Part shown: positions 47,040 to 57,290 of the stretch, piece by piece
How positions within the stretch are numbered: position 1 is the stretch's first letter
How the letters are laid out: the number at the start of each line of letters is the position of its first letter
Origin: Phnomibacter ginsenosidimutans
Lineage (GTDB): Bacteria; Bacteroidota; Bacteroidia; Chitinophagales; Chitinophagaceae
Direction: 5' to 3'
NCBI RefSeq assembly: GCF_009740285.1
Contig: NZ_CP046566.1
Coordinates: 4,006,658 to 4,070,657, forward strand
DNA: 64,000 nt
Position numbers and translations under genes: made by a program
Notes under the pieces: generated by a model
Told to the model about the DNA's origin: nothing
The model's input: only the letters and a program-made list of their open reading frames with translations
Database searches by the model: none

Positions 47040-47801
47040 ATGAACCTGACGGAGCGGCATCAACATATCCTGACCAAGCTGAAAGAGAAAGGCAGTGTAC
47101 AAGTACTGGACCTGTGTACGGAGCTGGAGGTATCACCCGTAACCATCCGAAAGGATTTGAAAATGTTGGAAGACAAGCAATTGCTCTTTCGCACCCATGG
47201 GGGCGGCACGCTGGTAAACCCGTATACCACCGACCGGCCGGTAACGGAAAAAGCCAAGATTCGTTCGGGAGAAAAATCAGATATCGGCGCAGCTGCAGCC
47301 CGCCTCATTGAAGCCAATGATTGTGTGCTCATTGCATCGGGCACCACGGTGCTCTCACTGGCCCATAATATTCAGCCCATTGGCCACCTTACAGTGGTCA
47401 CCGCTGCCCTCAACGTGGCCATGGAGCTGGTGCAGCATCCCGGCATTCAAGTGATTCAGCTACCGGGCATCATTCGCAAAACATCCTCCTCTGTTACAGG
47501 CAATTTTGCGGAAGAAATGCTCAGCCATTTCTCGTTCAGCAAACTGTTTTTGGGCGTTGATGGTATCGACCTTGAATTTGGCCTCACCACCACCAACATG
47601 ATGGAAGCCCAGCTCAACAAAAAAATGATTGCGGCTTCGCAAAAAACCATTGTCCTGGCCGATTCCAGCAAGTTTGGCAAGCGGGGCTTCGGCCGCATTT
47701 GCGGGCTGGAAGACATTGAGCACATCATTACCGACAGCAATATTTCGGAGCACCTGGTAGATACCCTCAAAGGACTGGGTATTGAAGTTACCATTGTGTA
47801 A
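47040..47801 (+). CDS. glpR: DeoR/GlpR-family transcriptional repressor
   Basis: A 253-residue DeoR-family protein. The N-terminal winged helix (residues 1-57) includes RHQHILTKLKEKGSVQVLDL, VSPVTIRKDLKML and the family end RTHGGG. The C-terminal sugar-phosphate-binding (DeoRC) domain includes ASGTTVLSLA, TVVTAALNVAMEL, GVDGIDLEFGLTTTNMMEAQ and VLADSSKFGKRGF. The place opposite glpD makes glycerol 3-phosphate the likely inducer and the glp-SusCD run the likely target. It converges on the GH2 gene with only 32 bases between stops. Confidence 0.88.
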   Translation: MNLTERHQHILTKLKEKGSVQVLDLCTELEVSPVTIRKDLKMLEDKQLLFRTHGGGTLVNPYTTDRPVTEKAKIRSGEKSDIGAAAARLIEANDCVLIASGTTVLSLAHNIQPIGHLTVVTAALNVAMELVQHPGIQVIQLPGIIRKTSSSVTGNFAEEMLSHFSFSKLFLGVDGIDLEFGLTTTNMMEAQLNKKMIAASQKTIVLADSSKFGKRGFGRICGLEDIEHIITDSNISEHLVDTLKGLGIEVTIV

Positions 47802-47833
47802 TCCTGCCGGTCACTTCGGCACCTTCCCCAGAT

Positions 47834-49862
47834 TTACTCACCCGGCCATACAGATACCAGCTGGCCCGATGGACGGCGAACAATGACCACCGATTGGGGC
47901 TGACCATGGTCTTTTACTTCTACAAATACCTGCTTACCCGGCATGGTGGTGGGTATGGTCACCGGCACAGCATTCATGGCTTCGGCCAATGTACCGCCCA
48001 CCTGCACCGTATAGCCGGTACAGCGATGCTGCGGCAAGCCCATGCTGCCAAAGAGTTGTACTGTAAGCATGCCTTTTTTCCAGCGGTGTACCTGTTGTAC
48101 TTCCAGTGGTGATGACAATTCCCGCAGCACTTTCATGGATGGCTTGGGTTGGCCATACATATCGTACACGCCATGTATGCGGCGCCGATATTTAGGCTCA
48201 TCTGTAGTGCCGGGGTAATGGGTGCGGTAATCCGTCAAATCGAAATAAATAGCTGCTTCTATGTACGGCTTGCTTTCGTACACAGCCATGTGGTAAATAA
48301 GATCGGTGATACGACGAGGATCGCCGCCTTTGAAGTTGGGCTCACACAATCCAAACTCCGAAATCATCATCACTTTATCGGGATAGGTCGCATGCACACT
48401 ATCTAGGTAGCTGCCCAGTGAACCTGTGGGAATACTCCACCAGCTGCCACCGTATTCATTCATCAAAATAGCATCACCCAATGCTGCTGCATCTGGCACA
48501 AATGCAGGGTGGTTATAAAATGAATGCGCCACCGTGTTGCTCACATAATCGATCATGCGGGTGCTGTCGAGGCTGCGGGCTGTGGCTACCAATCCGGCAA
48601 TCATTTGTTGCATCGCCGGCAGTCGTCCCTGCAACTCATTACCCATACCCCAACTAACAATCGAAGGATGATTGTAGTGCTGCTGTATCATGGTTTGCAC
48701 CTGCGCTGTAGCAATACGGCGAATGGTATCGTTGGCGGGTGTTTCGCCACCCCACAGCGGTACTTCTTCCTGTACCAAAATGCCATTGCGGTTGCAGAAG
48801 TCATAAAACACATCATCTTGCTGAAAGTGCACTCTCGTAAAAATGGCATTCACGTCTTTCATGAGTTGTGCATGGCGAATGATTTCTGCTGCAGGCTCTG
48901 CAAAACCATACTGCGGATTGGAACCTGCCGTCCATTCTACACCCATCAACTTCACGGCTTCACCATTCAACCATATTTTACCATCCTGTAGCCGAAAGTT
49001 GCGAAAGCCAATATCCGCATGTTGCTTGTCAACGGCTTTCTTGCCATCCAGCACCGTTACCTCCAATCGGTACAGATTCGGGAAGTCGAAATGCCAGGGT
49101 TTTACTTTTGGAAAGTTTACAGTAATATCAGTTGTGCCCTGCTGCCATACTGGTATTTGCGTTTGCTCATACAAAACGGTGCCACTACCATTCACTTCAC
49201 TCAATCGGATAGCCAGTTGGTAAGGCTTCTTGATAGCACCGGGCTGCGCTACCTGCAACCGAAGCGTACCGGCACTATCGGCTTCATGCAGTACTGGCGT
49301 GGCTTTTAGCGTTGTGAGTGCAGGCGTTTCGCTAATCAGCAATGCTACCGGTCGAATCAATCCGCCATCATTGGGCCAGTCGAACGAATTGCTGAACGGC
49401 ACTTTGTTGGCACTATAGGCGTTGTTACAGGCTACCGTAATGCGGTTCTCTCTTCCGGCCTGTACATATTTTGAAATGGATACAAAAAACTTGTTGAAAC
49501 CATCGCCTGAATGACGGGCTACTTCCTGCCCGTTTACATACACGATGGCCGTATGATTGACGGCACCAAACTGCAGTGTTAGATGCTTGCTTTTCCATGC
49601 AGCAGGTACTATCAAGTTGTGCTGATACCATGCCCAGCCATAATGATGCTGCCACTGTTCATCCACATTCCAGGTATGCGGCAGACTCACATTTTTTCCT
49701 GCAGGTAATGTCTTTGTAAACCATTGCTTGCTGCTGGCCTACAGCCCCTGTATCGGGTTGAAAAGACCAGGCATTGGTCAACCACACTGTATCCCGTTGT
49801 GCTTGAACGTTCACCAACAGGCATAACATGCCACACAATAAAATCAGGTGCTTTTTTTTCAT
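47834..49862 (-). pseudogene. GH2 family exported glycoside hydrolase (frameshifted as sequenced)
   Basis: Two frames join into about 675 residues: signal peptide (MKKKHLILLCGMLCLLVNVQ), GH2 sugar-binding domain (SLPHTWNVDEQWQHHYGWAW), Ig-like domain, TIM barrel, and a short C-terminal domain. The acid/base Glu is in SWGMGNEL and the nucleophile Glu in MMISEFGLCE. The substrate may be beta-galactoside, beta-glucuronide or beta-mannoside; the locus favours a galactoside or glucuronide. The frame breaks near 49728, where the coding strand reads CAGCAAGCAATGG. Without one A it runs QQQQWFTKTLPAGKNVSLP. It is set apart from the GH20 gene upstream by 247 bases, so it may have its own promoter. Confidence 0.88.
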
Positions 49863-50109
49863 CGCATTGTCATATTTAACTCAAACTCTAAAGAGCCATT
49901 CAAAGTACTTCCCGATTGATAATTAGTTAATCGATGCTCATGCAGCCTTGTTACTTTCTTTTTCTTGAAAAAAGAAAGTAACCAAAGAAAATTCGAGGCA
50001 AACCCGACGCCTCCGGCCGTTTTGCCTTGCCAGCGCCTCCCTCTGTTCAGCTGAATAATTAAGCCTAATAGCTTTTCAACTATTGAATGCCTTACTTATA
50101 ATTGAATAA
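49863..50109. other. Intergenic region between GH20 and GH2 with a long hairpin
   Basis: AT-rich 247-base gap inside the glycan-enzyme run. It holds the 33-base inverted repeat listed separately, followed by ACCAAAGAAAATTCGAGGCA and a GC-rich patch. No open frame of interest. It may carry the end of the upstream transcript and the promoter of GH2. Confidence 0.5.
49950..49982. repeat. 33-base inverted repeat (GTTACTTTC...GAAAGTAAC)
   Basis: The arms GTTACTTTCTTTTT and AAAAAAGAAAGTAAC pair over about 14 bases around a short loop, and the next bases are CAAAGAAAA. Very similar hairpins followed by CCAAAGAAAA are, to my recollection, common intergenic repeats in Bacteroidota. The long A/T arms could also act as a terminator in both directions. 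Confidence 0.65.
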
Positions 50110-52411
50110 TTACTCCACAATAATTTCATCAGCAAACAACCAGCCGGGTTTGCCCTCGCCAGAATGGCCCTTAGGACAAGCATCAATCACTTTGGCGGTT
50201 ACCCGTACATAACGTGCTTGTACTGCTGCTGCTTTCACGGTAAAGTCTTTGATGATGGAAGCTTTCTCATCACTACTCACGGTATTGTTGACCGTACCAA
50301 GGCTGCTAAAGTTTTGACCATCTACAGAATATTCAACCGTTACTGATTGCGGTAAGAAAATCCAATCGTTATACCGCTGCAGGCAACCCAATGTAACCTG
50401 CTGAATGGTTTTACTGCTACCCAAATCAACGGTCGCCACCAAATCTTTGCCACTGAAACCATGCCAAAACTTACCCACAGCATGCATTCCACGAATGCCA
50501 TCGGTGAGAGAATTTTGTCCATCGGCCTGATAGTAGCGGCTCACAGGATTAGCATACTGCACCGCACTACCTACAGCTTTGTGCAACACAAAGTTTTGCG
50601 ATGCTGGTTTCACACCCATCACTTCACCTTGTATTACTGTTACAGCTTTCACTACTGCAGATTGCTGCAGTCTAAAAGGCGCCGTGTATCGTTGGCTGGT
50701 TACATTGGGTTCGCTGCCATCGGTGCTATAGTAAATGGTACCATTCATGGCTTCGGTAGACAGTTGTACCTGCACCTGACCATTGGCCGAAACGGGCTTA
50801 ATGTTTACTGTAAAATTTCCCTTGCTATAATGCAACCCCTTTTGCTCAAACGCCCGGAAATGCGGCTGCAGGCGTTGGTTAAAGCCCACCCAGTCTCGGG
50901 TTTCTTTGGGGCTCCATACTACTTCGGCCAATGCCAGCATGCGGGGCAACACCATGTATTCCACATGCTCAGCGGTAGTTACATATTCGGTCCACAGATT
51001 GGCCTGTGCACCCAAAACATACCGGGCTTTGTCTGCCGGTAGCTCTGCCGGAATGGGCTCGTAGCTGTACACTTTTTGCAGCGTGTTCATGCCACCAATG
51101 GCACGGGGTTCACCTTCGGGGCCTGCCTGATAATGGTCGAAATAACAAGGCGATCCGGGCGTCATTACCACATCGTGGTTCATCTTCGCTGCTTCAATAC
51201 CACCGGCTTCACCCCGCCAGCTCATCACGGTTGCTTCGGGAGCCAGTCCGCCTTCGAGTATTTCATCCCAGCCAATCATTTTGCGCCCCTTGCTCACTAC
51301 AAATTTTTCAATGCGCTGAATGAAATAGCTCTGGAGTTCTTCTTCATTTTTCAATCCTTGCTGCTGCATGCGTTGTTGGCAACGGGCACATTTTTTCCAA
51401 GGGCCTTTGTCTACTTCATCGCCACCAATGTGGATGTAGGTAGAAGGAAAGATGGCCATGGTTTCAGTGAGCACATCCTGCAAAAACGTAAATACAGTCT
51501 CGTTACCCGCACAGTAGTTGGAAGCCATGTTGCTGTAATCGCCACCAGTGAGCGGCAGCTGTGGTTGCTGCGTACAGCTCAGCTCGGGGTAAGCAGCAAT
51601 GGCCGAAGCTACGTGACCAGGCATTTCAATTTCGGGTACAATGGTTACGTTGCGCTGACGGGCATAGGCTACAATGTCTTTGAGCTGAGCCTGTGTGTAA
51701 TAACCACCGTAAGTTGGTGTTTCACCGGGCTTGGCTTGTGGCCTGCTGCCCCATACTTTATCGTTTTGATCTACCCGCCACGCACCTACACTGGTGAGTT
51801 TGGGATATTTTTTGATTTCGATGCGCCAGCCCTGATCATCTACCAGGTGCCAGTGAAACGTATTCATTTTATACGTAGCCATCAAATCGATGTATTGCTT
51901 TATTACTTCGGGGCCGAAGAAATGACGACTTACATCGAGGTGCATCCCCCGCCAGCCAAAGCGTGGCGCATCTTGCACCCGCATACAAGGCACTTGCAGC
52001 AAGGCATTGGTGCGAATGGCGGGCAATGTTTGCAATACCGATTGCATGCCATAGAAAATACCACCATAGCTTGTTGGCCTTGATGGTAATGAGATTGGTT
52101 GATACATCCAGCGTATAGCTTTCATCGCTTGGCTTTACTGGTTTTGACAATTGCAATACAATGCGGCGGGCAGCATTGGGTTGTGCCGACAAACGGATGC
52201 CGGAGATATCGGCAATGGCTGCCCTGAACCAATCGGCCGCAGGTTGCAGCAATGCAGCCTCGTTGTATTGCAACGACACGGCTTCATTAATTAGAAAATG
52301 TCCCGACAATACTTCCAGCTTGGCTGGCTGCGGAATAATTGATACCTGCTGCGCCTGCAGCTTGCCCAGCAGCAGCATGGCTGCCAGCAATACGCCACTC
52401 CATCTTTTCAT
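50110..52411 (-). pseudogene. GH20 beta-N-acetylhexosaminidase with C-terminal binding domains (frameshifted as sequenced)
   Basis: Two frames join into about 766 residues: signal peptide (MKRWSGVLLAAMLLLGKLQA), GH20b domain (SIIPQPAKLEVLSGHF), TIM barrel with WRGMHLDVSRHFF, PEIEMPGH and the catalytic Asp-Glu in YIHIGGDEVDKGPW. After these come a chitobiase C-terminal domain (GTIYYSTDGSEPN) and a discoidin-like (F5/8) domain (SRYYQADGQNSLTDGIRG; YVRVTAKV). It removes terminal beta-GlcNAc or beta-GalNAc. The frame breaks near 52071, where the coding strand reads AACAAGCTATGG. Without one A it reads NSYGGIFYGMQS, the normal GH20 phrase, and the length is one base over. Confidence 0.92.
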
Positions 52412-52426
52412 TGCTTCACGTGTATT

Positions 52427-53935
52427 TTAATCGTTGATATGTTGAGGTTGTTTTTCGTCGTAATAAATGCCCATTTCTGCCAGCTCGGGATTGGCTCTTG
52501 TGCCGGTAATGCGCAACCGCACTGCAGCAGTACGCACCGCAGGAAAGCGCAGCAGTCGTTTGTAACCGATCGTAGTACCAGTGGCAGCCACCTTCCAGCC
52601 ATCGCTACTCAGGTATTCCAGCACAAAATTTTCTACCCGTTGGCCCTTGCGAATGTCTTCCTGCAACAGCAACACATTGAAAGTTTGGATGCCCCGCCAG
52701 TTCCATTCTATTTGCATGTCCCGCTGTTGGTCGAGTGTGCAGGCCGTGCTATCCTTTCTGTCTAAAAGCAATGGAGCATTCGCCAACGTACATTGAGCTG
52801 ATGCCAACAAATTGCGGCGGAAAATATCGTTGCGGCGTTGGCGCCATTGCTGCAATGTCTTCACATCCTGTTCGTGAATGAGGCCCCGCTTATCGGGTGG
52901 AATATTGAGCAGCAATACACCGTTGCGGCCTACCGAATGAAAGTAGATATCCAACAATTGTTCCGGCGTTTTTACCAGGCTGTCTTCGCTGGCATGGTAA
53001 AACCAACCCGGCCGGATAGACACGTCCGTTTCTGCCGGATACCACACTAACGCTTTTGCCTTGCTGATTTTTTCGCGGCTACCCAAATCATCGCCCATCA
53101 TATCACCGGCAGGTTTAAAGGCGAGGTCTTGCTGCGAATTAGCCGCCACTGCTGCAGGGTCCAAATGATTGGCGGGTACCACACTCCATTCGGTGGTGCG
53201 GCCGTGACCGCTTTCTGTACCTACCCAGCGTACATCAGGCCCCATAATGGCGATGGTGGCCTGCGGTTGCAACTTCCGAATCACTTTGTACCAGCGGTCG
53301 AAATCGTACACCTGTTTTTTACCATTCGGTCCTTCGCCATTGGCACCATCAAACCACACTTCGTCTACCTGTCCGTATTGAGTGAGCAGCTCTGTGAGTT
53401 GCTGTACAAAAAATGTATTGTACGCCTCCGTACCATAGCTCGGCTCGTGGCGGTCCCATGGCGAGAGGTATACACCAAAACCAATCCCGGCTTCGCGGCA
53501 GGCATCAGCCACTTCTTTTACCACATCGCCCTTGCCATTTTTCCATGGGCTGGAGGCAACTGAATGGTTGGTGTATTTACTCGGCCACAGGCAAAAACCA
53601 TCGTGATGCTTGGCGGTAATGATTACTTGTCTGATACCGGCTGATTTTACCGTATGCACCCATTGCCGGGCATCGAGTTGAGAAGGATTGAATAACTGCG
53701 GGTTTTCCTTGCCATCGCCCCACTCCCGGTTGGTAAACGTGTTGATACCAAAATGAAAAAATGCGGTGAGCTCTAATTGCTGCCAGCGTAGCTGCCGGGG
53801 TGTTGGTGTCACCTGCACAGCTTTGTGCAGTATTTGTGGCAGGCTGTCTGTGGGTGCAATCCATACCATGTTTTGCTGCTGTGCAGCAGCCTGCAAACAG
53901 GTACTGGCAAGGAGTAAAGAGAGCAATCGTTTCAT
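52427..53935 (-). CDS. GH29 alpha-L-fucosidase
   Basis: A 502-residue exported enzyme: signal peptide (MKRLLSLLLASTCLQAAA), GH29 TIM barrel (about 40-370) and a C-terminal beta-sandwich (about 380-500). Typical phrases are LTAFFHFGINTFTNREWGDG and IITAKHHDGFCLWPSKYT. The nucleophile Asp is in VDEVWFDGANGE. The acid/base is less fixed in this family and was not assigned. It frees alpha-linked L-fucose, probably from fucosylated O- or N-glycans given the sialidase, GH20 and GH35 neighbours. It starts 22 bases after GH35 and ends 15 before GH20. Confidence 0.94.
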   Translation of the reverse strand: MKRLLSLLLASTCLQAAAQQQNMVWIAPTDSLPQILHKAVQVTPTPRQLRWQQLELTAFFHFGINTFTNREWGDGKENPQLFNPSQLDARQWVHTVKSAGIRQVIITAKHHDGFCLWPSKYTNHSVASSPWKNGKGDVVKEVADACREAGIGFGVYLSPWDRHEPSYGTEAYNTFFVQQLTELLTQYGQVDEVWFDGANGEGPNGKKQVYDFDRWYKVIRKLQPQATIAIMGPDVRWVGTESGHGRTTEWSVVPANHLDPAAVAANSQQDLAFKPAGDMMGDDLGSREKISKAKALVWYPAETDVSIRPGWFYHASEDSLVKTPEQLLDIYFHSVGRNGVLLLNIPPDKRGLIHEQDVKTLQQWRQRRNDIFRRNLLASAQCTLANAPLLLDRKDSTACTLDQQRDMQIEWNWRGIQTFNVLLLQEDIRKGQRVENFVLEYLSSDGWKVAATGTTIGYKRLLRFPAVRTAAVRLRITGTRANPELAEMGIYYDEKQPQHIND

Positions 53936-53957
53936 GCGGATGGTTGTGTAGGTGTTT

Positions 53958-55779
53958 TTATAACATAGAGGTAAATCCGGTAATAGCAGCGGCGGTAGAT
54001 TGATGCAGGTCCATCACCACAATCTTGTTTTGTCCTTTCTTCAACCAGGTAGCGGGGCAATACAAGCGGTATTGCGGACCAAGGTTCCAGTAGCGGCCCA
54101 ACAAGCGGCCGTTTACAAATACCACGCCTTTGCTATAGCCACTCAAATCGAGATAAGTATCGCCGGTTTCGGTCAATGAAAATTCACCCGTGAAAAAACG
54201 GAGATCCCCATTTTGCTTGGTAGCACTCACTGCTTTCGGAAAAGGTTGTTGCATGAATGCCTCATCCACAGGCAGCAACTGTGTTTGCCAGTTCATTAGC
54301 GTCATACCGTTGAGCGTTACCCGGTCGGTGATGCCCTTGCGGTCAATCATGAACTGCGCAAAATTGATGTGGCCCATACCCTCTACAACAATCGTGAGTT
54401 CAGGTGTAGCGCTGTTGGTTTTGGGCAGTTGCACTTCCCAGTTGCCGCCATCACGATATACGGTATCAATAAATTGTCCGTCGAGATAGACCAATGCATA
54501 ATCGTGTGGCTCCCAAATTTTGAGGCGGCCACTTTTGTGTCCAATTAGCTTGGTGCGGTACACAATGAAGCCCTGATTTTGGCCGTAATATTCCATGGGC
54601 TGTGGCTGTGCCGACGCATGCACTTTGGGTGCATAATCAAACAGGCTGTGGGCAGGCTGCATGCTGAAAGACGGAATGCTGATATGCTTCACGGGAGCAG
54701 GTATGGGTGGGGCGGGCTTTCCGGTGTACTGTTCAATCAACCGGCGCAGCATGTGGTACTTGGGAGTAGCATTGCCCGACTCATCAATGGGAGCATCATA
54801 ATCGTAGCTGGTGAGGTCGGGTTGGTACTGCGAAGGACTGAAAGCATTGGCACCGGCAGTATACCCAAAGTTGGTGCCGCCATGTATCACATAAAAATTG
54901 AACGACTTTTTATTGGCCAGCAAAAAACTCACTTCTTTTTTCAAAGCAGCGGTGTCGGGCCTTGCCCATTTTTCACCCCAGTGGGTGAGCCAGCCGGGAT
55001 AAGTTTCACTACTAAAAGAAGGCACATTCGGATTTTGACGGGTGGCTTGTGCAAAAGCGGCAGAGTCACTTCCACTGTCCAAACCAATGGCGGCATCAAT
55101 CAAACTACCCGCTTCGAGCATGTATGGGGTTGGGCCATCGGCTGTGTAAAAAGGCACATCAATGCCAGCCTTGCGCCACATGCTGGCAAGGGTTTGCATA
55201 TAGGTACGATCATTGCCGTAAGAACCATATTCATTTTCTACCTGCCACATCAAAATGGGGCCGCCTTTGCTGATTTGCAAATGCCGCACATGAGCAGCCA
55301 TTGCCGTTACATAGCGTTGCACAGCAGCCATGTAGCGGGTATCCATACAGCGTATTTTGATGTCAGGAATTTGCAACAGGTAAGTAGGCAGGCCACCAAA
55401 ATCCCACTCGGCACACACATACGGCCCGGGGCGAAACAATACCCACATGCCTTCTTCCTGACAGAGCTGCACAAATTCAGCCATGTTACGGTTCTCGGTA
55501 TTGAAATCAAACTTGCCCTTGCTTACTTCATGATAATTCCAAAAAATATACGCGGCCACGGTATTGCAGCCCATGGCCTTTATCATTTGAATGCGGTGGC
55601 GCCAATAGGCCTTGGGCACCCGTGCCGGATGCATTTCGCCACTAATGATCTGGAAAGGTTTTCCATCCAGCATAAATTCCTGTCCTTTAAAAGCAAAGCT
55701 GTGTTTGGCTGCAGGTTGTTGAGCTTGTTACCTGCAGTTGCAGGAATACTAGTGCCACAATAAACATCCATCTGTTCAT
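53958..55779 (-). pseudogene. GH35 beta-galactosidase (frameshifted as sequenced)
   Basis: Two frames join into about 606 residues. A signal peptide (MNRWMFIVALVFLQLQV) is followed by AQQPAAKHSFAFKGQEFMLD and the GH35 barrel: GKPFQIISGEMHPARVP, VLFRPGPYVCAEWDFGGLP, acid/base Glu in WQVENEYGSYG, and nucleophile Glu in SSETYPGWLTHWG. C-terminal beta domains follow (GRYWNLGPQYRLYCPATWLK). The signal-peptide frame is cut from the rest by an extra A near 55725, where the coding strand reads AACAAGCTC; CAGCTC restores VTAQQPAAKHSF. It removes terminal beta-galactose, most often beta-1,3 or beta-1,4 in host glycans. It starts 10 bases after the sulfatase stop. Confidence 0.93.
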
Positions 55780-55789
55780 ATCCGTTGGT

Positions 55790-57290
55790 TCAATGTTGAT
55801 TAGAGGTTGGGTAAAGTGCAGCATCCACAAAATCCCATGCGGGAATGGCCGAATGCTGGTGTTCTCTTTTGGCTATCTCAATGGCTTTCGCTACAATCTC
55901 CGGATGCTGCGCTGCCACATCGTGTTGTTCATTTACATCCGTGTCTAAATGGTAGAGCTCCCATGGGGCCTGCGGATTTTTTTTGATGTTGCTCTTCACC
56001 GCTTTCCAAGGGCCCATACGTACCGCTATCTGTCCGGTTTTTTCTACAAATTCAAAATAGAGAAACGGATGCGTGGCTTGTTTCCCTTTGCCCAACAGCG
56101 TTGGCAAAAAAGATAGGCCATCTGTTTTGGGTGCTTTTTTATACCGCAGCAAATCGGCCACCGTAGCAAACACATCGTATTGCGCCGATACATGATTGGT
56201 TTCGCTGCCAGCGGCAATGCGACCGGGCCAGCGGGCTATCATCGGCATGCGAATGCCGCCTTCGTACAAATCCATCTTCAATCCACGAAGGCCGGCACTG
56301 CTATTGAAAAACGCCACATCAACGCTGCTATGAAAAGTGGCTCCATTGTCGCTGCTGAAAATGACAAGTGTATTGCTATCGAGGCCCAGCTGCTGCAAGT
56401 GTTGCTGCACTATGCCCACCTGTGCATCCAAATAAGTAATCATGGCAGCGTAGGTAGACATCGGATACTTGGTGCTTGCATAACACTGTTGACCGTAGTA
56501 AGGTTTTTCATCAAACTGACCGATGTATTGCTGCACACAACTATCGGGCGCTTGCAGCGACAAATGGGGCAAGGTATACGGCAGGTACAGAAAAAACGGT
56601 TGTTGTTGGTGTTGGTCGATAAACTGCAGCGCCTTCTGCGTTAGCAGGGCCGGTGCATATTGCTGGCCTTTGTAGCGGTTGAAATCGGATTCAGTAGCAG
56701 TCCCCGGATTCAGCCGTTTGTGTACATCTATCCATGGCTGGTGCAACGAATCCCAACGGTCATTTTCCCACAAATGCGAAGGGTAATAATTGTGGGCCTG
56801 CTTTTGATCGAGGTAGCCGTAGTAATAATCAAAACCATGCTGCAAAGGGCTGCCATTTGTATCGGCCATGCCGAGGCCCCACTTGCCAATCATGGCAGTA
56901 GCATAGCCATGTTGCTGCAACATTTCTGCTACAGTAACACTCGTTTTGGGCAATGGCAGCTGACCACGCTCCGCACTATCAGCAAAACCACCCAGCTCGT
57001 AGTTGCCGCGGATAGCAGCGTGGCCGGCATGCATACCCGTCATGAGCATGCTGCGGGCAGGAGCACATACAGGCATGCTGGTATAATGCTGCGTAAACCG
57101 CATGCCCTCAGCCGCCATACGGTCGAGGTGCGGCGTACGAATTTTTTGCTGACCATACGCCCCCAGCTCACCATAGCCCAAATCATCTGCATAAATGTAA
57201 ATGATGTTAGGCCGCTTGCTGCGTAGCATGTTGCGCCGCTGTATTCAGCAACATACCACAACCGAATAGGCACAATAACCAATACCGCAT
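55790..57290 (-). pseudogene. Exported type I sulfatase (frameshifted as sequenced)
   Basis: Two frames join into about 499 residues. The ATG overlaps the stop of the SGNH-GH20 gene (TAATG) and gives a signal peptide (MRYWLLCLFGCGMLLNTAAQ). The sulfatase fold starts at RPNIIYIYADDLGYGELGAY (metal Asp pair), with the formylglycine motif C-x-P-x-R in VCAPARSMLMTG, and IFSSDNGA for the second metal site. The Cys form needs a formylglycine-generating enzyme elsewhere. Substrate may be 6-sulfo-GlcNAc, sulfo-galactose or similar; S1 subfamily not assigned. The break near 57215 is another CAGCAAGCGG where CAGCAGCGG gives QQRPNIIYI. It would unmask sulfated sugars for GH20 and GH35. Confidence 0.92.
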
